The translations under genes and the position numbers were made by a program. Shown piece by piece: positions 43,065 to 51,449 of a stretch of DNA of 64,000 bases (its first letter is position 1; the number at the start of each line of letters is the position of its first letter). The stretch is from Chryseobacterium sp. 36-9. GTDB lineage: Bacteria; Bacteroidota; Bacteroidia; Flavobacteriales; Weeksellaceae. The notes below the pieces were generated by a model. It did not search any database. It saw nothing but the letters and a program-made list of their open reading frames with translations, and was not told where the DNA came from. The stretch lies in the NCBI GenBank assembly GCA_001898785.1, contig MKVE01000015.1, positions 222,475 through 286,474 of the forward strand, given 5' to 3'.

Positions 43065-43859
43065 TCAATCCATTTTATTATACTTCTTCATCAGATTTTC
43101 ATAAGTATTCTGAGGAAGAATCCATTTCAGAGGAACTCCGATTTTCTGCCCAAATTTTCCAAAATAATAATGTGCTTTCCATTTGGATTTGCCCAAAAGT
43201 TGTTCGACATAAACTGCAACATCCAAAGGTTCTGTTCCATCGCCAACGTGTGAATTCATTAAAGCATAAACTTTATCAAAGACATTTTTGTAAGGTTCAG
43301 AAACTTTTGTCTTCACACGGTTTTCGGCAATATTAGTTTTGATATCGCCTAAATGGAGCGAGCAAACGTGGATGTTCCAAGGATAAACTTCGTAACGCAT
43401 TGCTTCCGTCACTTTGTCCAAAGCCGATTTGGAAGCGGAATAAAATCCTCTGAAAGGTAATCCCATTTCGGAACCGATGCTGGAAACATTAATGATTTTT
43501 CCTGATTTCTGTTCCCGCATTTTTGGAAGAACCGCTGTCATCATCTGAACAGCGCCAATCAAATTAAGATTGAATAACTTCGTAATATCTTCTTTTGCTG
43601 AATCTTCAACTGCGCCAACCATTCCCATTCCGGCGTTATTAATCAGAACATCAATTCTGGTTTCAGTTTTCAGGATTTCAGAAATCGCATTGTCGATTTG
43701 GTCTTTATCGGTAATGTCTGTTGGAATTGAAACAAAATAATCAGAGTTCACGACCTTTCGGCTCAAACCGTAAACTTTGTTTCCTTTCTTTCCGAAATAT
43801 TCTGCCAATGCGAATCCAATTCCGGATGAAGCGCCTGTGATGATGATAACTTTTGACAT
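43065..43859 (-). CDS. Short-chain dehydrogenase/reductase
   Basis: The 264-residue classical SDR has the cofactor motif GASSGIGFALAEYFG (residues 8-22), NNAGMG, and the catalytic S and YxxxK (YSASK, from about residue 147). Position 35 onward reads YGLSRK, where a basic residue after the strand favours NADP. The substrate is unknown. It is the last gene of the aroA unit, starting 1 base after the aroA stop codon. Confidence 0.85.
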   Translation of the reverse strand: MSKVIIITGASSGIGFALAEYFGKKGNKVYGLSRKVVNSDYFVSIPTDITDKDQIDNAISEILKTETRIDVLINNAGMGMVGAVEDSAKEDITKLFNLNLIGAVQMMTAVLPKMREQKSGKIINVSSIGSEMGLPFRGFYSASKSALDKVTEAMRYEVYPWNIHVCSLHLGDIKTNIAENRVKTKVSEPYKNVFDKVYALMNSHVGDGTEPLDVAVYVEQLLGKSKWKAHYYFGKFGQKIGVPLKWILPQNTYENLMKKYNKMD

Positions 43860-43860
43860 A

Positions 43861-45084
43861 TTATTCAGTTTCTTTAGTTACGGATTTAAAATCCTCCCAA
43901 AATTCAGGATACGATTTCTCTACAACATCTTCATTTTCGATATTCAGTTCTTTAATCAAAGCAAACGGCGCAAAAGCCATCGCCATTCTGTGGTCGTTGT
44001 AAGTTGCAATCGAAATGTTTTCTTCCGGTTCTATGAATTCCGAAGATTCAATTTTTTCTACTGTGATGTGCGTTTTTCCGCCGATTTTCAACAACTCGTT
44101 TTGAAGTGCTACCAATCGGTCGGTTTCTTTCACTTTCAGAGTATGAAGTCCTGTGATGACGAAAGGGATTTTCAGCGCAGTTGCGGTGACACAAAGGGTT
44201 TGCGCAATATCGGGACAATCGTTCATATCAAGAGAAATCAATTCAGGATATTCGAAAGCTGGCTCGGGCAGCAAAGAAATCGAATTTTCTGCATAATCAG
44301 AAACCGTATTGATTCCGAAATATTTCCAATAGATTTCCTTAATCACGCTATCACCTTGTAAGGACAATGTATGATAACTTCTAAGATTAATCGATTTTCT
44401 GCCAATTGCTGCCAAAGAATAGAAATAAGAAGCTGAAGACCAGTCACTTTCTACCTCGTAATGTTCTATTCTTGCATTTTCCGGATGAGGTAAAATTTCG
44501 ATTCTACTTTCTGCAAAATGAGATTTAATCCCGATTTCGTCCAGAATTTTCAAAGTCATTTCCAAATATGGCCGAGACGTGATCTCGCCTTCCAGTTCCA
44601 GTGTCAATCCATTTTCTAACTTTCCTCCTATTAAAATCAAAGAAGTCAAAAACTGGCTGGAAACATTGGCTGAGATTTTAACCAAATTGTTTTCAATCTT
44701 CTTTCCGATGATTTGCAACGGCGGAAAACCTTCTTTTTCAAGATAAGTAATGTCCGCGCCAAGAGATTGAAGCGCATCAACTAAAGGTTTGATAGGACGG
44801 TTTTTCATCCTTTCAGAGCCTGTCAAAATGGTTTTTCTGTCTTCAAAAATGGAATAATACGAAGTCAGAAATCGCATCGCTGTGCCGGCATGATGGATAT
44901 CAATGGTTTCGGAGTCCGATTCCAGAGCTTTTTTCAACAAAGTGGTGTCCTGAGAATTGGAAAGGTTGAGCATGTCAATATTCCCAAAGAGTTTCCCTAA
45001 AATCAAAAGACGGTTCGAAATACTTTTCGAACCGGTAATTTGAATATTTTTTCCGTCTATAAGTTCAGACTTTTTTATAATCAT
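43861..45084 (-). CDS. aroA: 3-phosphoshikimate 1-carboxyvinyltransferase (EPSP synthase)
   Basis: The enzyme joins shikimate-3-phosphate and phosphoenolpyruvate in the shikimate pathway. The 407-residue protein has the two-domain inverted alpha/beta fold with six-fold repeats: GSKSISNRLLILG (residues 18-30), HAGTAMRFLTSY (65-76), LTGSERMKNRPI, QFLTSLILIGG and NDHRMAMAFAP. It is shorter than the E. coli enzyme (427), as in other Bacteroidota. It lies in a tight operon between an unknown gene (6 bases before) and an SDR gene. Confidence 0.93.
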   Translation of the reverse strand: MIIKKSELIDGKNIQITGSKSISNRLLILGKLFGNIDMLNLSNSQDTTLLKKALESDSETIDIHHAGTAMRFLTSYYSIFEDRKTILTGSERMKNRPIKPLVDALQSLGADITYLEKEGFPPLQIIGKKIENNLVKISANVSSQFLTSLILIGGKLENGLTLELEGEITSRPYLEMTLKILDEIGIKSHFAESRIEILPHPENARIEHYEVESDWSSASYFYSLAAIGRKSINLRSYHTLSLQGDSVIKEIYWKYFGINTVSDYAENSISLLPEPAFEYPELISLDMNDCPDIAQTLCVTATALKIPFVITGLHTLKVKETDRLVALQNELLKIGGKTHITVEKIESSEFIEPEENISIATYNDHRMAMAFAPFALIKELNIENEDVVEKSYPEFWEDFKSVTKETE

Positions 45085-45090
45085 ATTTCT

Positions 45091-45759
45091 TTATTTCCAA
45101 AATTCCCACCATTTCTTTGATGAGAAAGTTTCTTCATTTTCTTTATTTTCCTCCTCTGTACTATAATTAAGAGAAAATTCTTTAATGTTAAAAAGTTTCT
45201 TAATTCTAGTTGCTTGCGGACTATGACTTAATAATTCTTCAAATAGTGCATAACAAATGACTTTTTGATTTTTATTGAGTAATTTATAATTTCTCTCGAT
45301 GAGGTTTAATATTTTAAGTTGATGTTCAGCGTGTAGTTTGCCAATCATAACGTAAATTACTAAAGCTTGTTCTCTTCTGTAAGTATCAACGTTCTTGTCA
45401 AAAATAATATTTTCTATGTATTGAAAATTACTGCTTTTGAATTTGCCACAAAATTCCCGAATAATATCTTGAGTAAATAATTCACAATATTCTTTAGATG
45501 ATTCGCCATAAAGTCTTTCAAAAATAAGAATGTCTGTAATGTCATTTAATGATTTACATTGAGATGATGCTTCTTTAATTTTATCAATTGACATACCTAA
45601 AGAATTCCAATCTCTTTTTTGATATGCTTCATAAAATTCTTTTACATAAGAACTGCACACTTCATATAGTGGAACGTTGATTTCTTTTTTCTTCTCTGCA
45701 TTGACTTCATCTACAAAATTTAAAAAATCTTGGAAAGTTGGGTTATTAGAATTTTCCAT
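45091..45759 (-). CDS. Uncharacterised helical protein
   Basis: I do not recognise this 222-residue protein. It is predicted almost wholly helical, rich in Glu, Lys and Asn, with no signal peptide; the C-terminus ends in the aromatic cluster KKWWEFWK, a pattern seen at the end of several small bacterial proteins. Local composition is lower in GC than the flanking aroA and mazG, which might mean recent acquisition. It lies 2 bases after the MazG gene and 6 before aroA, so it is transcribed with them. Confidence 0.6.
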   Translation of the reverse strand: MENSNNPTFQDFLNFVDEVNAEKKKEINVPLYEVCSSYVKEFYEAYQKRDWNSLGMSIDKIKEASSQCKSLNDITDILIFERLYGESSKEYCELFTQDIIREFCGKFKSSNFQYIENIIFDKNVDTYRREQALVIYVMIGKLHAEHQLKILNLIERNYKLLNKNQKVICYALFEELLSHSPQATRIKKLFNIKEFSLNYSTEEENKENEETFSSKKWWEFWK

Positions 45760-45761
45760 AA

Positions 45762-46088
45762 TTATCTTAATTTCAAATTGTTTTGATGTCTATTCTTGTC
45801 CCTATCAGTTTTAACTTTCATTTTTTTATCAAAAGCAGCTTGCAAATCTGTTCCTGTTTGGTTGGCCAAACAAAGCGTTACAAAAAGAACATCAGCCAAT
45901 TCTTCACCCAAATCTTTGGATTTGTCGGATTCTTTTTCTGACTGCTCACCATATCTCCTGGCGATGATCCTCGCAACTTCGCCTACTTCTTCTGTCAGCA
46001 TAGCCATATTGGTCAGCTCATTGAAATAACGGACGCCGATGGTTTTTATCCATTCATCAACTTGTTTCTGAAGAGTTGTGATTTCCAT
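45762..46088 (-). CDS. MazG-like nucleotide pyrophosphohydrolase
   Basis: The 108-residue protein is a single-domain NTP pyrophosphohydrolase of the all-alpha MazG superfamily. The metal-binding ExxE segments are visible: LTEEVGEVARIIARR (31-45) and LGEELADVLFVTLCLA. It probably cleaves nucleoside triphosphates to monophosphate plus pyrophosphate to clean the pool of abnormal nucleotides. The ATG overlaps the preceding stop codon by one base (TAATG), so it is coupled to the lipoprotein gene. Confidence 0.85.
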   Translation of the reverse strand: MEITTLQKQVDEWIKTIGVRYFNELTNMAMLTEEVGEVARIIARRYGEQSEKESDKSKDLGEELADVLFVTLCLANQTGTDLQAAFDKKMKVKTDRDKNRHQNNLKLR

Positions 46089-47470
46089 TATTGATAGGCA
46101 CCTAAAGTTGCAGGATAAGTCCGAGTAATTCCGACAATATCTTTAATAGTATTGTTATTATTTAGATTTGTACCTTTCTTTTTTGCAGGCGAATCATCCT
46201 TCACTCTAAGATTCATTTTCTGGGTGAAATAATTCTGGAATTTCGGATCTTCATTTTTAATATTAGAATTATCAGGATTCAGGCCGGAATTAGAAGTGAA
46301 CTTTAATAGAGAGTTTTTAAAATCTGTAATAAAACTTCCGCCATCAATTTTAGTATATGCAATCATATCTGGAACATCACCATACACGATAGAATTTTTT
46401 ACATTCAAAACCGGATTTCCTACAACTCGTTCATCACCGTTTTGATAAATATTACTGGCAAAGATTCCAACAGCAGGCATTGACGAATTCAGGTCCCAAT
46501 AATTTGCAATGGTGCAATAATTAAGGTTATAAGTTCCACCACCGGCAATTGCGAGGTCAGCCTCACCACAGTTGTTCATCACTAAATTATTAGCAGTAAT
46601 ATCAGCAGCAATACCATAGATTCCTATGTTTTGGAAAGTATGGATGATCGTATTATTAATTTTTGCATCATTCTTTTTCAACTGAAGGCCGACGTTACCG
46701 CCAAAGATTCTGGCATAATTCATATTAAGAAGAGATCCTTCTTCCATTTTGATGCCGTTCCAGTTGGCAGGAAGCGTGTCATATTTGGTATCACTTCTAT
46801 CGCCCCGGAAAATTACTTCGTCGTCCAAAACACCATTTACTATCAATCCGGAATTTTTTGCGAAATTCATTCCACTGTTTTTCCGGAAATAAACTTTTGT
46901 TCCTTTTTCCATGGTCAATGTTTTACCTTCAGCAACATTCAAGTTTCCAAAGATTACTTTTACCTTATCTTTTGTCCAGGTCGTATTGTCATTGATTGTT
47001 ACAGGATTTTCTCCAGTCTGGATAAAATATTCTGCATCCTGAACCACTGAAAACAAAGTTACTTTTTGTTCGCCGGCTGGTGTGTTGAAAACAACTTTGT
47101 CTTCTGCAATTGCTTCCGGAGCATTGGCAACTGGCGCAATTTCTACAAAAACATATAGACTATCTTTTCTTCTCAAGGCTACGTTTTCGAAACTCGTTCC
47201 TGTTTTTCCATCCACATTGATTCTGTAAAGAGAAGAATTTCCACCTTCAAGCGCAATTCTTGGAATCAGAACATCCTTATTTTCATTATTATAAACCTTC
47301 ACAGCATAAGTTTCCGAACGCATTTGGTTATAAACTGTATCGCAAAAAACGGTGTCAGTAGAGAATCTCAAAAGCTGAGTGGGAGAATCGAAAGAAATAT
47401 CATCGCGATTACAGCCTGCCAAAAGCAAAAGTGACCAAAATGCAATTCCAAAAAGTATTTTAATTTTCAT
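46088..47470 (-). CDS. Lipoprotein with right-handed beta-helix
   Basis: The 460-residue protein begins with a lipoprotein signal (about 1-20, lipobox LLAGC, followed by NRDD). The second half shows Asn- and Gly-rich repeats characteristic of a right-handed parallel beta-helix, as in polysaccharide-binding or -cleaving proteins (GLQLKKNDAKINNTIIHTFQ, ITANNLVMNNCGEADLAIAG). The catalytic residues of lyases cannot be placed. It sits on the outer membrane or surface. It is the first gene of a five-gene operon that continues with mazG, an unknown gene, aroA and the SDR. Confidence 0.72.
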   Translation of the reverse strand: MKIKILFGIAFWSLLLLAGCNRDDISFDSPTQLLRFSTDTVFCDTVYNQMRSETYAVKVYNNENKDVLIPRIALEGGNSSLYRINVDGKTGTSFENVALRRKDSLYVFVEIAPVANAPEAIAEDKVVFNTPAGEQKVTLFSVVQDAEYFIQTGENPVTINDNTTWTKDKVKVIFGNLNVAEGKTLTMEKGTKVYFRKNSGMNFAKNSGLIVNGVLDDEVIFRGDRSDTKYDTLPANWNGIKMEEGSLLNMNYARIFGGNVGLQLKKNDAKINNTIIHTFQNIGIYGIAADITANNLVMNNCGEADLAIAGGGTYNLNYCTIANYWDLNSSMPAVGIFASNIYQNGDERVVGNPVLNVKNSIVYGDVPDMIAYTKIDGGSFITDFKNSLLKFTSNSGLNPDNSNIKNEDPKFQNYFTQKMNLRVKDDSPAKKKGTNLNNNNTIKDIVGITRTYPATLGAYQ

Positions 47471-47546
47471 TTATCTTGTTTAATCTTCAAAACTACAAAA
47501 TTTAAATTTTTATTTTGTGAAGACAAAGATATTTTAATGATATTAA

Positions 47547-47577
47547 ACAAAAAATCCTTTCAACTGCTGAAAGGATT
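47547..47577 (-). terminator. Terminator of the T9SS protein gene
   Basis: A perfect 10-bp stem (AATCCTTTCA/TGAAAGGATT) with a 5-base loop is followed on the minus strand by a T run, 21 bases after the stop codon. Confidence 0.75.
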
Positions 47578-47598
47578 AAGTATTTAAAAAAAAGCAGT

Positions 47599-48198
47599 TT
47601 ACTCTTTTATAAATTTTTTGTTAATTTTTTCTCCTGTCTTCGTAGTTCCAGAAATAATGTAAGTTCCTTTCGCCAATTTTAAAACATCAATGGATTTTTC
47701 AGAATTGGAAATCTGTTTTAAAATTTTACCAGAAAGGTCACAAATTTTAATATTTAAAAGTTCTTCTGAGAAGTTGATGTTGTCTTTTATGGGATTTGGC
47801 GCAATAGTGAAGGGTTTCAAAGAAATATCCTTAGCATCTAAAGCAGGACCATTTACTGTATATGAAACAGCCTCTGATTCTATATTTCCTGCGTAAACAG
47901 CTCTTACATAAACCGTAAATGCGTTAGTGAGAAAATCACACCCATCAGTAATCCCCCAACGTGAATCACATCCTAAAGAAGTCTCAGTTTGAAATCGGTA
48001 TAATTCATTGCCACGATATATATTGTATCCAATCAATTCATTACGAGGTGTTTCTGGTTCTTGCCAAGAAAGGGAGAAGATATTATTGTAAGGAAATATA
48101 TGGGTGTGATACCAATTAAGATTTTGAACAGGATTCGTTTGTGAAACCACTAAATTACAAGCAATAATTGTAAAAATAAAAAGGAAATATTTTTTCAT
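47599..48198 (-). CDS. T9SS type A sorting domain protein with Fn3-like domain
   Basis: The 199-residue secreted protein has a signal peptide (about 1-19, ending VVSQ), a fibronectin type III-like domain (about 35-115, with LSWQEPETPRNELIGYNIYR typical of strand C) and a C-terminal type A sorting domain (from about 130, FTIAPNPIKDNINFSEELLN, ending KKFIKE). It should be exported by T9SS to the cell surface. It may bind polymers or adhesin partners; no specific activity is visible. Confidence 0.8.
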   Translation of the reverse strand: MKKYFLFIFTIIACNLVVSQTNPVQNLNWYHTHIFPYNNIFSLSWQEPETPRNELIGYNIYRGNELYRFQTETSLGCDSRWGITDGCDFLTNAFTVYVRAVYAGNIESEAVSYTVNGPALDAKDISLKPFTIAPNPIKDNINFSEELLNIKICDLSGKILKQISNSEKSIDVLKLAKGTYIISGTTKTGEKINKKFIKE

Positions 48199-48319
48199 AA
48201 GTATTAGTTTAATTAGTTCAAATATAGCATTTTAAATGAAGTGATTTAATATCTGATGTTCAAAATTTTAATAATTATTCAATGTAATGTAGGTTTATAT
48301 AAAACAATCACAAAAAACT

Positions 48320-48358
48320 AACTAACATTTGTTAGTTTAATAAAAAAGTGTATTTTTG
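48320..48358 (+). promoter_or_regulatory. Promoter and operator of the paa/E1 cluster
   Basis: TTTG (48328-48331), exactly 19 bases, then TATTTTTG (48351-48358) is a perfect Bacteroidota promoter, -33 TTTG and -7 TAnnTTTG. Across the -33 lies a perfect inverted repeat AACTAAC-ATTT-GTTAGTT (48320-48337). Its core CTAACNNNNGTTAG resembles the PaaR operator CNAACGNNCGTTNG that I recall from Thermus, differing only by transitions at the two inner positions. The TetR gene two genes further on is the obvious repressor. Confidence 0.7.
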
Positions 48359-48418
48359 AATAAATCACATTCAATTTAGCTAACTGAGAATAATGAATTG
48401 AATGTCAAATGTTTAAAT

Positions 48419-50500
48419 ATGCAAATCACTGAAAAACATTTTTTAAACAAAGAAATTAACCTGACTGATTTACTGAAATCAGCTTATCGTCTGATGTTTA
48501 CAGCCAAAACGATGACCGATTTGTTTGAACAGGAAAAAAAAATCACTTCGAAATATGTTCACGCCACTTCTCGCGGACACGAAGCTATTCAATTGGCTGT
48601 AGGAATGCAGTTGTTACCACAGGATTTTGTAAGTCCTTATTATAGAGACGATTCAATTTTGTTGGGCGTTGGATTAACGCCTTACGAATTGATGCTTCAG
48701 CTTTTAGCCAAAAAAGATGATCCGTTTTCCGGTGGTAGAACTTATTATTCTCATCCTAGTTTGCGACGAGACGATTTTCCGAAAATGATTCACCAGAGCT
48801 CGGGAACAGGAATGCAGGCCATTCCAACCACCGGAATTGCAATGGGAATGAAATATAAAGAGGAAATCGGAATTGATGATAATTTTGAACAAAAGCCAAT
48901 CGCAGTTTGTTCACTCGGCGATGCAAGCTGTACAGAAGGCGAAGTTTCTGAAGCATTTCAAATGGCCGCTTTGAAACAATTGCCAATTCTTTATCTTGTT
49001 CAGGACAACGAATGGGACATTTCTGCCAACGCCAAAGAAATCCGTGCACAGGATATTACAGAATATATGCGAGGTTTCAACGGCATCGAAACCAGAACCA
49101 TCGACGGAACAGACTTTATCAAATCTTACGAAACAGTAAAAGAATGCATCAGAATCATCCGTGAAGAAAGACGACCAATGTTGATTCATGCCAAGGTTCC
49201 TTTGCTTAATCACCACACTTCCGGCGTAAGAAAAGAATGGTATCGTGATGATTTGGAAGAATGCGCAAAGAATGATCCATTAATCAAATTAAGAAATAAA
49301 CTTTCAGAATTTAGTATAGAAGATTCTGAAATTGAATCGATTGAAAAAGAAGTTGCTGAACTGGTACGAATCGATTTTGAAAATGCTGTTTTAGCGGAAG
49401 ACCCAAAGCCTGAAGATACTTACAAACACGATTTCGCACCAACACCAATTACCGAAGAAAAAGGAGAACGTTCTCCAAGCGGAAAAATCCCAACCGTAAT
49501 GGTAGATTGCGCATTATTCGCCATCAGAGAATTGATGCAGAAACATCCGGAAGCTTTATTGTATGGGCAAGATGTAGGTTTAAGATTAGGCGGTGTTTTC
49601 CGTGAAGCGATTACTTTAGCCGCGCAATTTGGGGAGAAACGGGTTTTCAATACGCCAATTCAGGAAGCATTTATCGTTGGTTCAACAGTTGGGATGAGCG
49701 CCGTTGGATTGAAACCGATTGTCGAAGTTCAGTTCGCAGATTACATTTGGCCGGGCTTGAATCAGCTATTCACGGAAGTTTCCAGAAGCTATTATTTGTC
49801 TAATGGAAAATGGCCGGTGTCAATGATTCTGCGTGTTCCGATTGGCGCTTACGGAAGTGGCGGACCTTACCACTCGAGTTCTGTGGAAAGTGTTTTGACG
49901 AATATCAAAGGTATTAAAATCGCTTATCCATCAACAGGTGCAGATTTAAAAGGTCTAATGAAAGCCGCTTTCTATGACCCAAATCCGGTTGTGATGTTGG
50001 AACATAAAGGATTGTATTGGTCAAAAATCGAAGGAACCGAAGCAGCGAAAACGATAGAACCGGACGAAGATTACATCATTCCGTTTGGAAAAGCAAGGGA
50101 AGTTTTATTGTGCGACAATCGTCGGGATAAACCAACATTAACAATCATTACCTATGGAATGGGCGTTTATTGGGCTTCGAATGCAGCGAAACAATTTGAT
50201 AATCAAATAGAAATTATCGATTTAAGAACACTCGCACCTTTGGATGAAAACCGTGTTTTCGAAAGTGTGAAAAAACATAACCGATGCATCGTTTTGACAG
50301 AAGAGCCTGTAAACAATAGCTTTGCACAAAGTCTGGCAGCGAGAATCAGTGAAAATTGTTTCAGACATCTGGATGCGCCTGTAAAAGTAGTTGGTGCAAA
50401 AAATCTTCCTGCAATTCCTATCAATTCTGAATTGGAGAAAGAAATGCTGCCGAACACAGAAAAATTAATTAAAGAAATAGAACAATTGTTGAAATATTAA
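48419..50500 (+). CDS. 2-oxoacid dehydrogenase E1, fused alpha and beta subunits
   Basis: The 693-residue protein joins an alpha part (1-340), with the thiamine-diphosphate motif GDAS at about 166 and DNEWDISAN at about 195, to a beta part (about 355-693) with VFNTPIQEAFIVGSTVGMSA and VEVQFADYIWPGLNQL. It decarboxylates a 2-oxo acid and passes the acyl group to E2 lipoyl, giving acyl-CoA. Branched-chain relatives act on 2-oxoisovalerate; at the head of a paa cluster phenylpyruvate is a possible substrate. No E2 or E3 gene is near. The frame reaches TTG at 48398; the ATG at 48419 is preferred. Confidence 0.9.
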   Translation: MQITEKHFLNKEINLTDLLKSAYRLMFTAKTMTDLFEQEKKITSKYVHATSRGHEAIQLAVGMQLLPQDFVSPYYRDDSILLGVGLTPYELMLQLLAKKDDPFSGGRTYYSHPSLRRDDFPKMIHQSSGTGMQAIPTTGIAMGMKYKEEIGIDDNFEQKPIAVCSLGDASCTEGEVSEAFQMAALKQLPILYLVQDNEWDISANAKEIRAQDITEYMRGFNGIETRTIDGTDFIKSYETVKECIRIIREERRPMLIHAKVPLLNHHTSGVRKEWYRDDLEECAKNDPLIKLRNKLSEFSIEDSEIESIEKEVAELVRIDFENAVLAEDPKPEDTYKHDFAPTPITEEKGERSPSGKIPTVMVDCALFAIRELMQKHPEALLYGQDVGLRLGGVFREAITLAAQFGEKRVFNTPIQEAFIVGSTVGMSAVGLKPIVEVQFADYIWPGLNQLFTEVSRSYYLSNGKWPVSMILRVPIGAYGSGGPYHSSSVESVLTNIKGIKIAYPSTGADLKGLMKAAFYDPNPVVMLEHKGLYWSKIEGTEAAKTIEPDEDYIIPFGKAREVLLCDNRRDKPTLTIITYGMGVYWASNAAKQFDNQIEIIDLRTLAPLDENRVFESVKKHNRCIVLTEEPVNNSFAQSLAARISENCFRHLDAPVKVVGAKNLPAIPINSELEKEMLPNTEKLIKEIEQLLKY

Positions 50501-50642
50501 TTAAACCACAAAAGGGACAAAAGGAATTTTAAAAATAAATGATATAAAGAGCAAAAAAGATAATTCTCAAACCATTTGTCTTTTTTGGACTTTTGAAAAA
50601 CTTAAAGAAATATGTATAACTTTTGTGACTTTTGTGGTTTAA
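50501..50642. repeat. MITE-like element with 23-bp inverted ends
   Basis: The element begins directly at the E1 stop codon. The left end, TTAAACCACAAAAG (50501-50514), is the exact complement of CTTTTGTGGTTTAA at 50629-50642; allowing two mismatches the arms extend to 23 bases. It is 142 bases long with no coding capacity and is related to the 7295 and 42964 elements. It could work as a transcript hairpin between E1 and the TetR gene. Confidence 0.7.
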
Positions 50643-50648
50643 AAACTT

Positions 50649-50730
50649 AGCTGAGCGTCAGCGCCTTTGTTAACCTTAAAATGTTTTCAATAATGTCAAA
50701 AAAAATCTTTGTGGACTTTGTGTTAAATAA
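50649..50730. repeat. CTTTGCGAACCTTAAA-type repeat (copy 2)
   Basis: Blocks GAGCGTCAGCGCCTTTGTTA, CCTTAAAATGTTTTCAATAA and CTTTGTGGACTTTGTG follow in the same order as in copies at 22277, 51364, 52682 and 55550. It ends 15 bases before the TetR gene. Confidence 0.65.
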
Positions 50731-50744
50731 ACAAGATTAATAAA

Positions 50745-51344
50745 ATGGAATTAGATTTAATTACAGATAAAAAAATAAAAATCAATAAAAAAGAATTGAT
50801 TTTATCCGAAGCCGCCAAGCTTTTCAAAGAAAAAGGTTTCGGCGGAACAAGTATGCGCGACTTGGCAGAAAAAGTCGGAATGGAAGCCGCAAGTATGTAC
50901 AATCACATCAAATCCAAAGACGAAATCCTGGAATTGATTTGTTTCAAAATTGCCAATCAATATATTTCCCAATTGCAGGAAATCGAAAATACGAATCAAA
51001 GTTTTCAGGACAAATTGAGAGCAATTATCGGACTTCACGTTCAGTTGATTATCGAAGATTCGGCGTCGGTTTCTGTAGCGAACAATGATTGGAAATATCT
51101 TTCCGAAGAGAAGAAAAATCAATACAAACAAATCAGAAAATCTTATGAAAAGAGGTTTGCCAACATCATAGAACAAGGAATGGGAAGCGGAGAATTCAAA
51201 AAAATGAATGTTTCTGTCGCATTGTTCACGATGTTATCTTCAATCCGGTGGATAGAATTATGGTACAAACCAAGCCGCGACATCACACCGCAGGAATTGG
51301 AAGATGATTTGAAAACTTTATTAATGAACGGCTTAAATAATTAG
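50745..51344 (+). CDS. TetR/AcrR family regulator, PaaR-like
   Basis: The 199-residue protein has an N-terminal TetR helix-turn-helix (about 15-60, with LSEAAKLFKEKGFGGTSMRD and VGMEAASMYNHIKSKDEIL) and an all-helical ligand domain. Placed at the start of a paa cluster, it is most likely the PaaR-type repressor that senses phenylacetyl-CoA or a pathway intermediate. The likely operator is the palindrome at 48320-48337, in front of the E1 gene. Assignment rests on context and fold; it may act on other TetR-type operators as well. Confidence 0.85.
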   Translation: MELDLITDKKIKINKKELILSEAAKLFKEKGFGGTSMRDLAEKVGMEAASMYNHIKSKDEILELICFKIANQYISQLQEIENTNQSFQDKLRAIIGLHVQLIIEDSASVSVANNDWKYLSEEKKNQYKQIRKSYEKRFANIIEQGMGSGEFKKMNVSVALFTMLSSIRWIELWYKPSRDITPQELEDDLKTLLMNGLNN

Positions 51345-51363
51345 AATATAGATTGAATCTTTG

Positions 51364-51440
51364 TTAAGTTTTACGCCTTTGTGAACCTTAAAATATTTTC
51401 AATAATTTCAAAAATCTTTGTGCACTTTGTGTTCAAATAA
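51364..51440. repeat. CTTTGCGAACCTTAAA-type repeat (copy 3)
   Basis: Blocks CCTTTGTGAACCTTAAAATA, TTTTCAATAATTTC and TCTTTGTGCACTTTGTG occur in order. The copy ends about 10 bases before the paaE ATG. Confidence 0.65.
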
Positions 51441-51449
51441 AAAATAAAA

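Noticed and set aside
43777-44361. 194-residue plus-strand open frame across aroA and the SDR gene
   Set aside because: It overlaps two well-supported genes in antisense and has low-complexity Phe/Arg-rich composition.
48398-48418. TTG start for the E1 gene
   Set aside because: The ATG at 48419 is in frame, lies at a normal distance from the promoter, and removes only seven unlikely residues.
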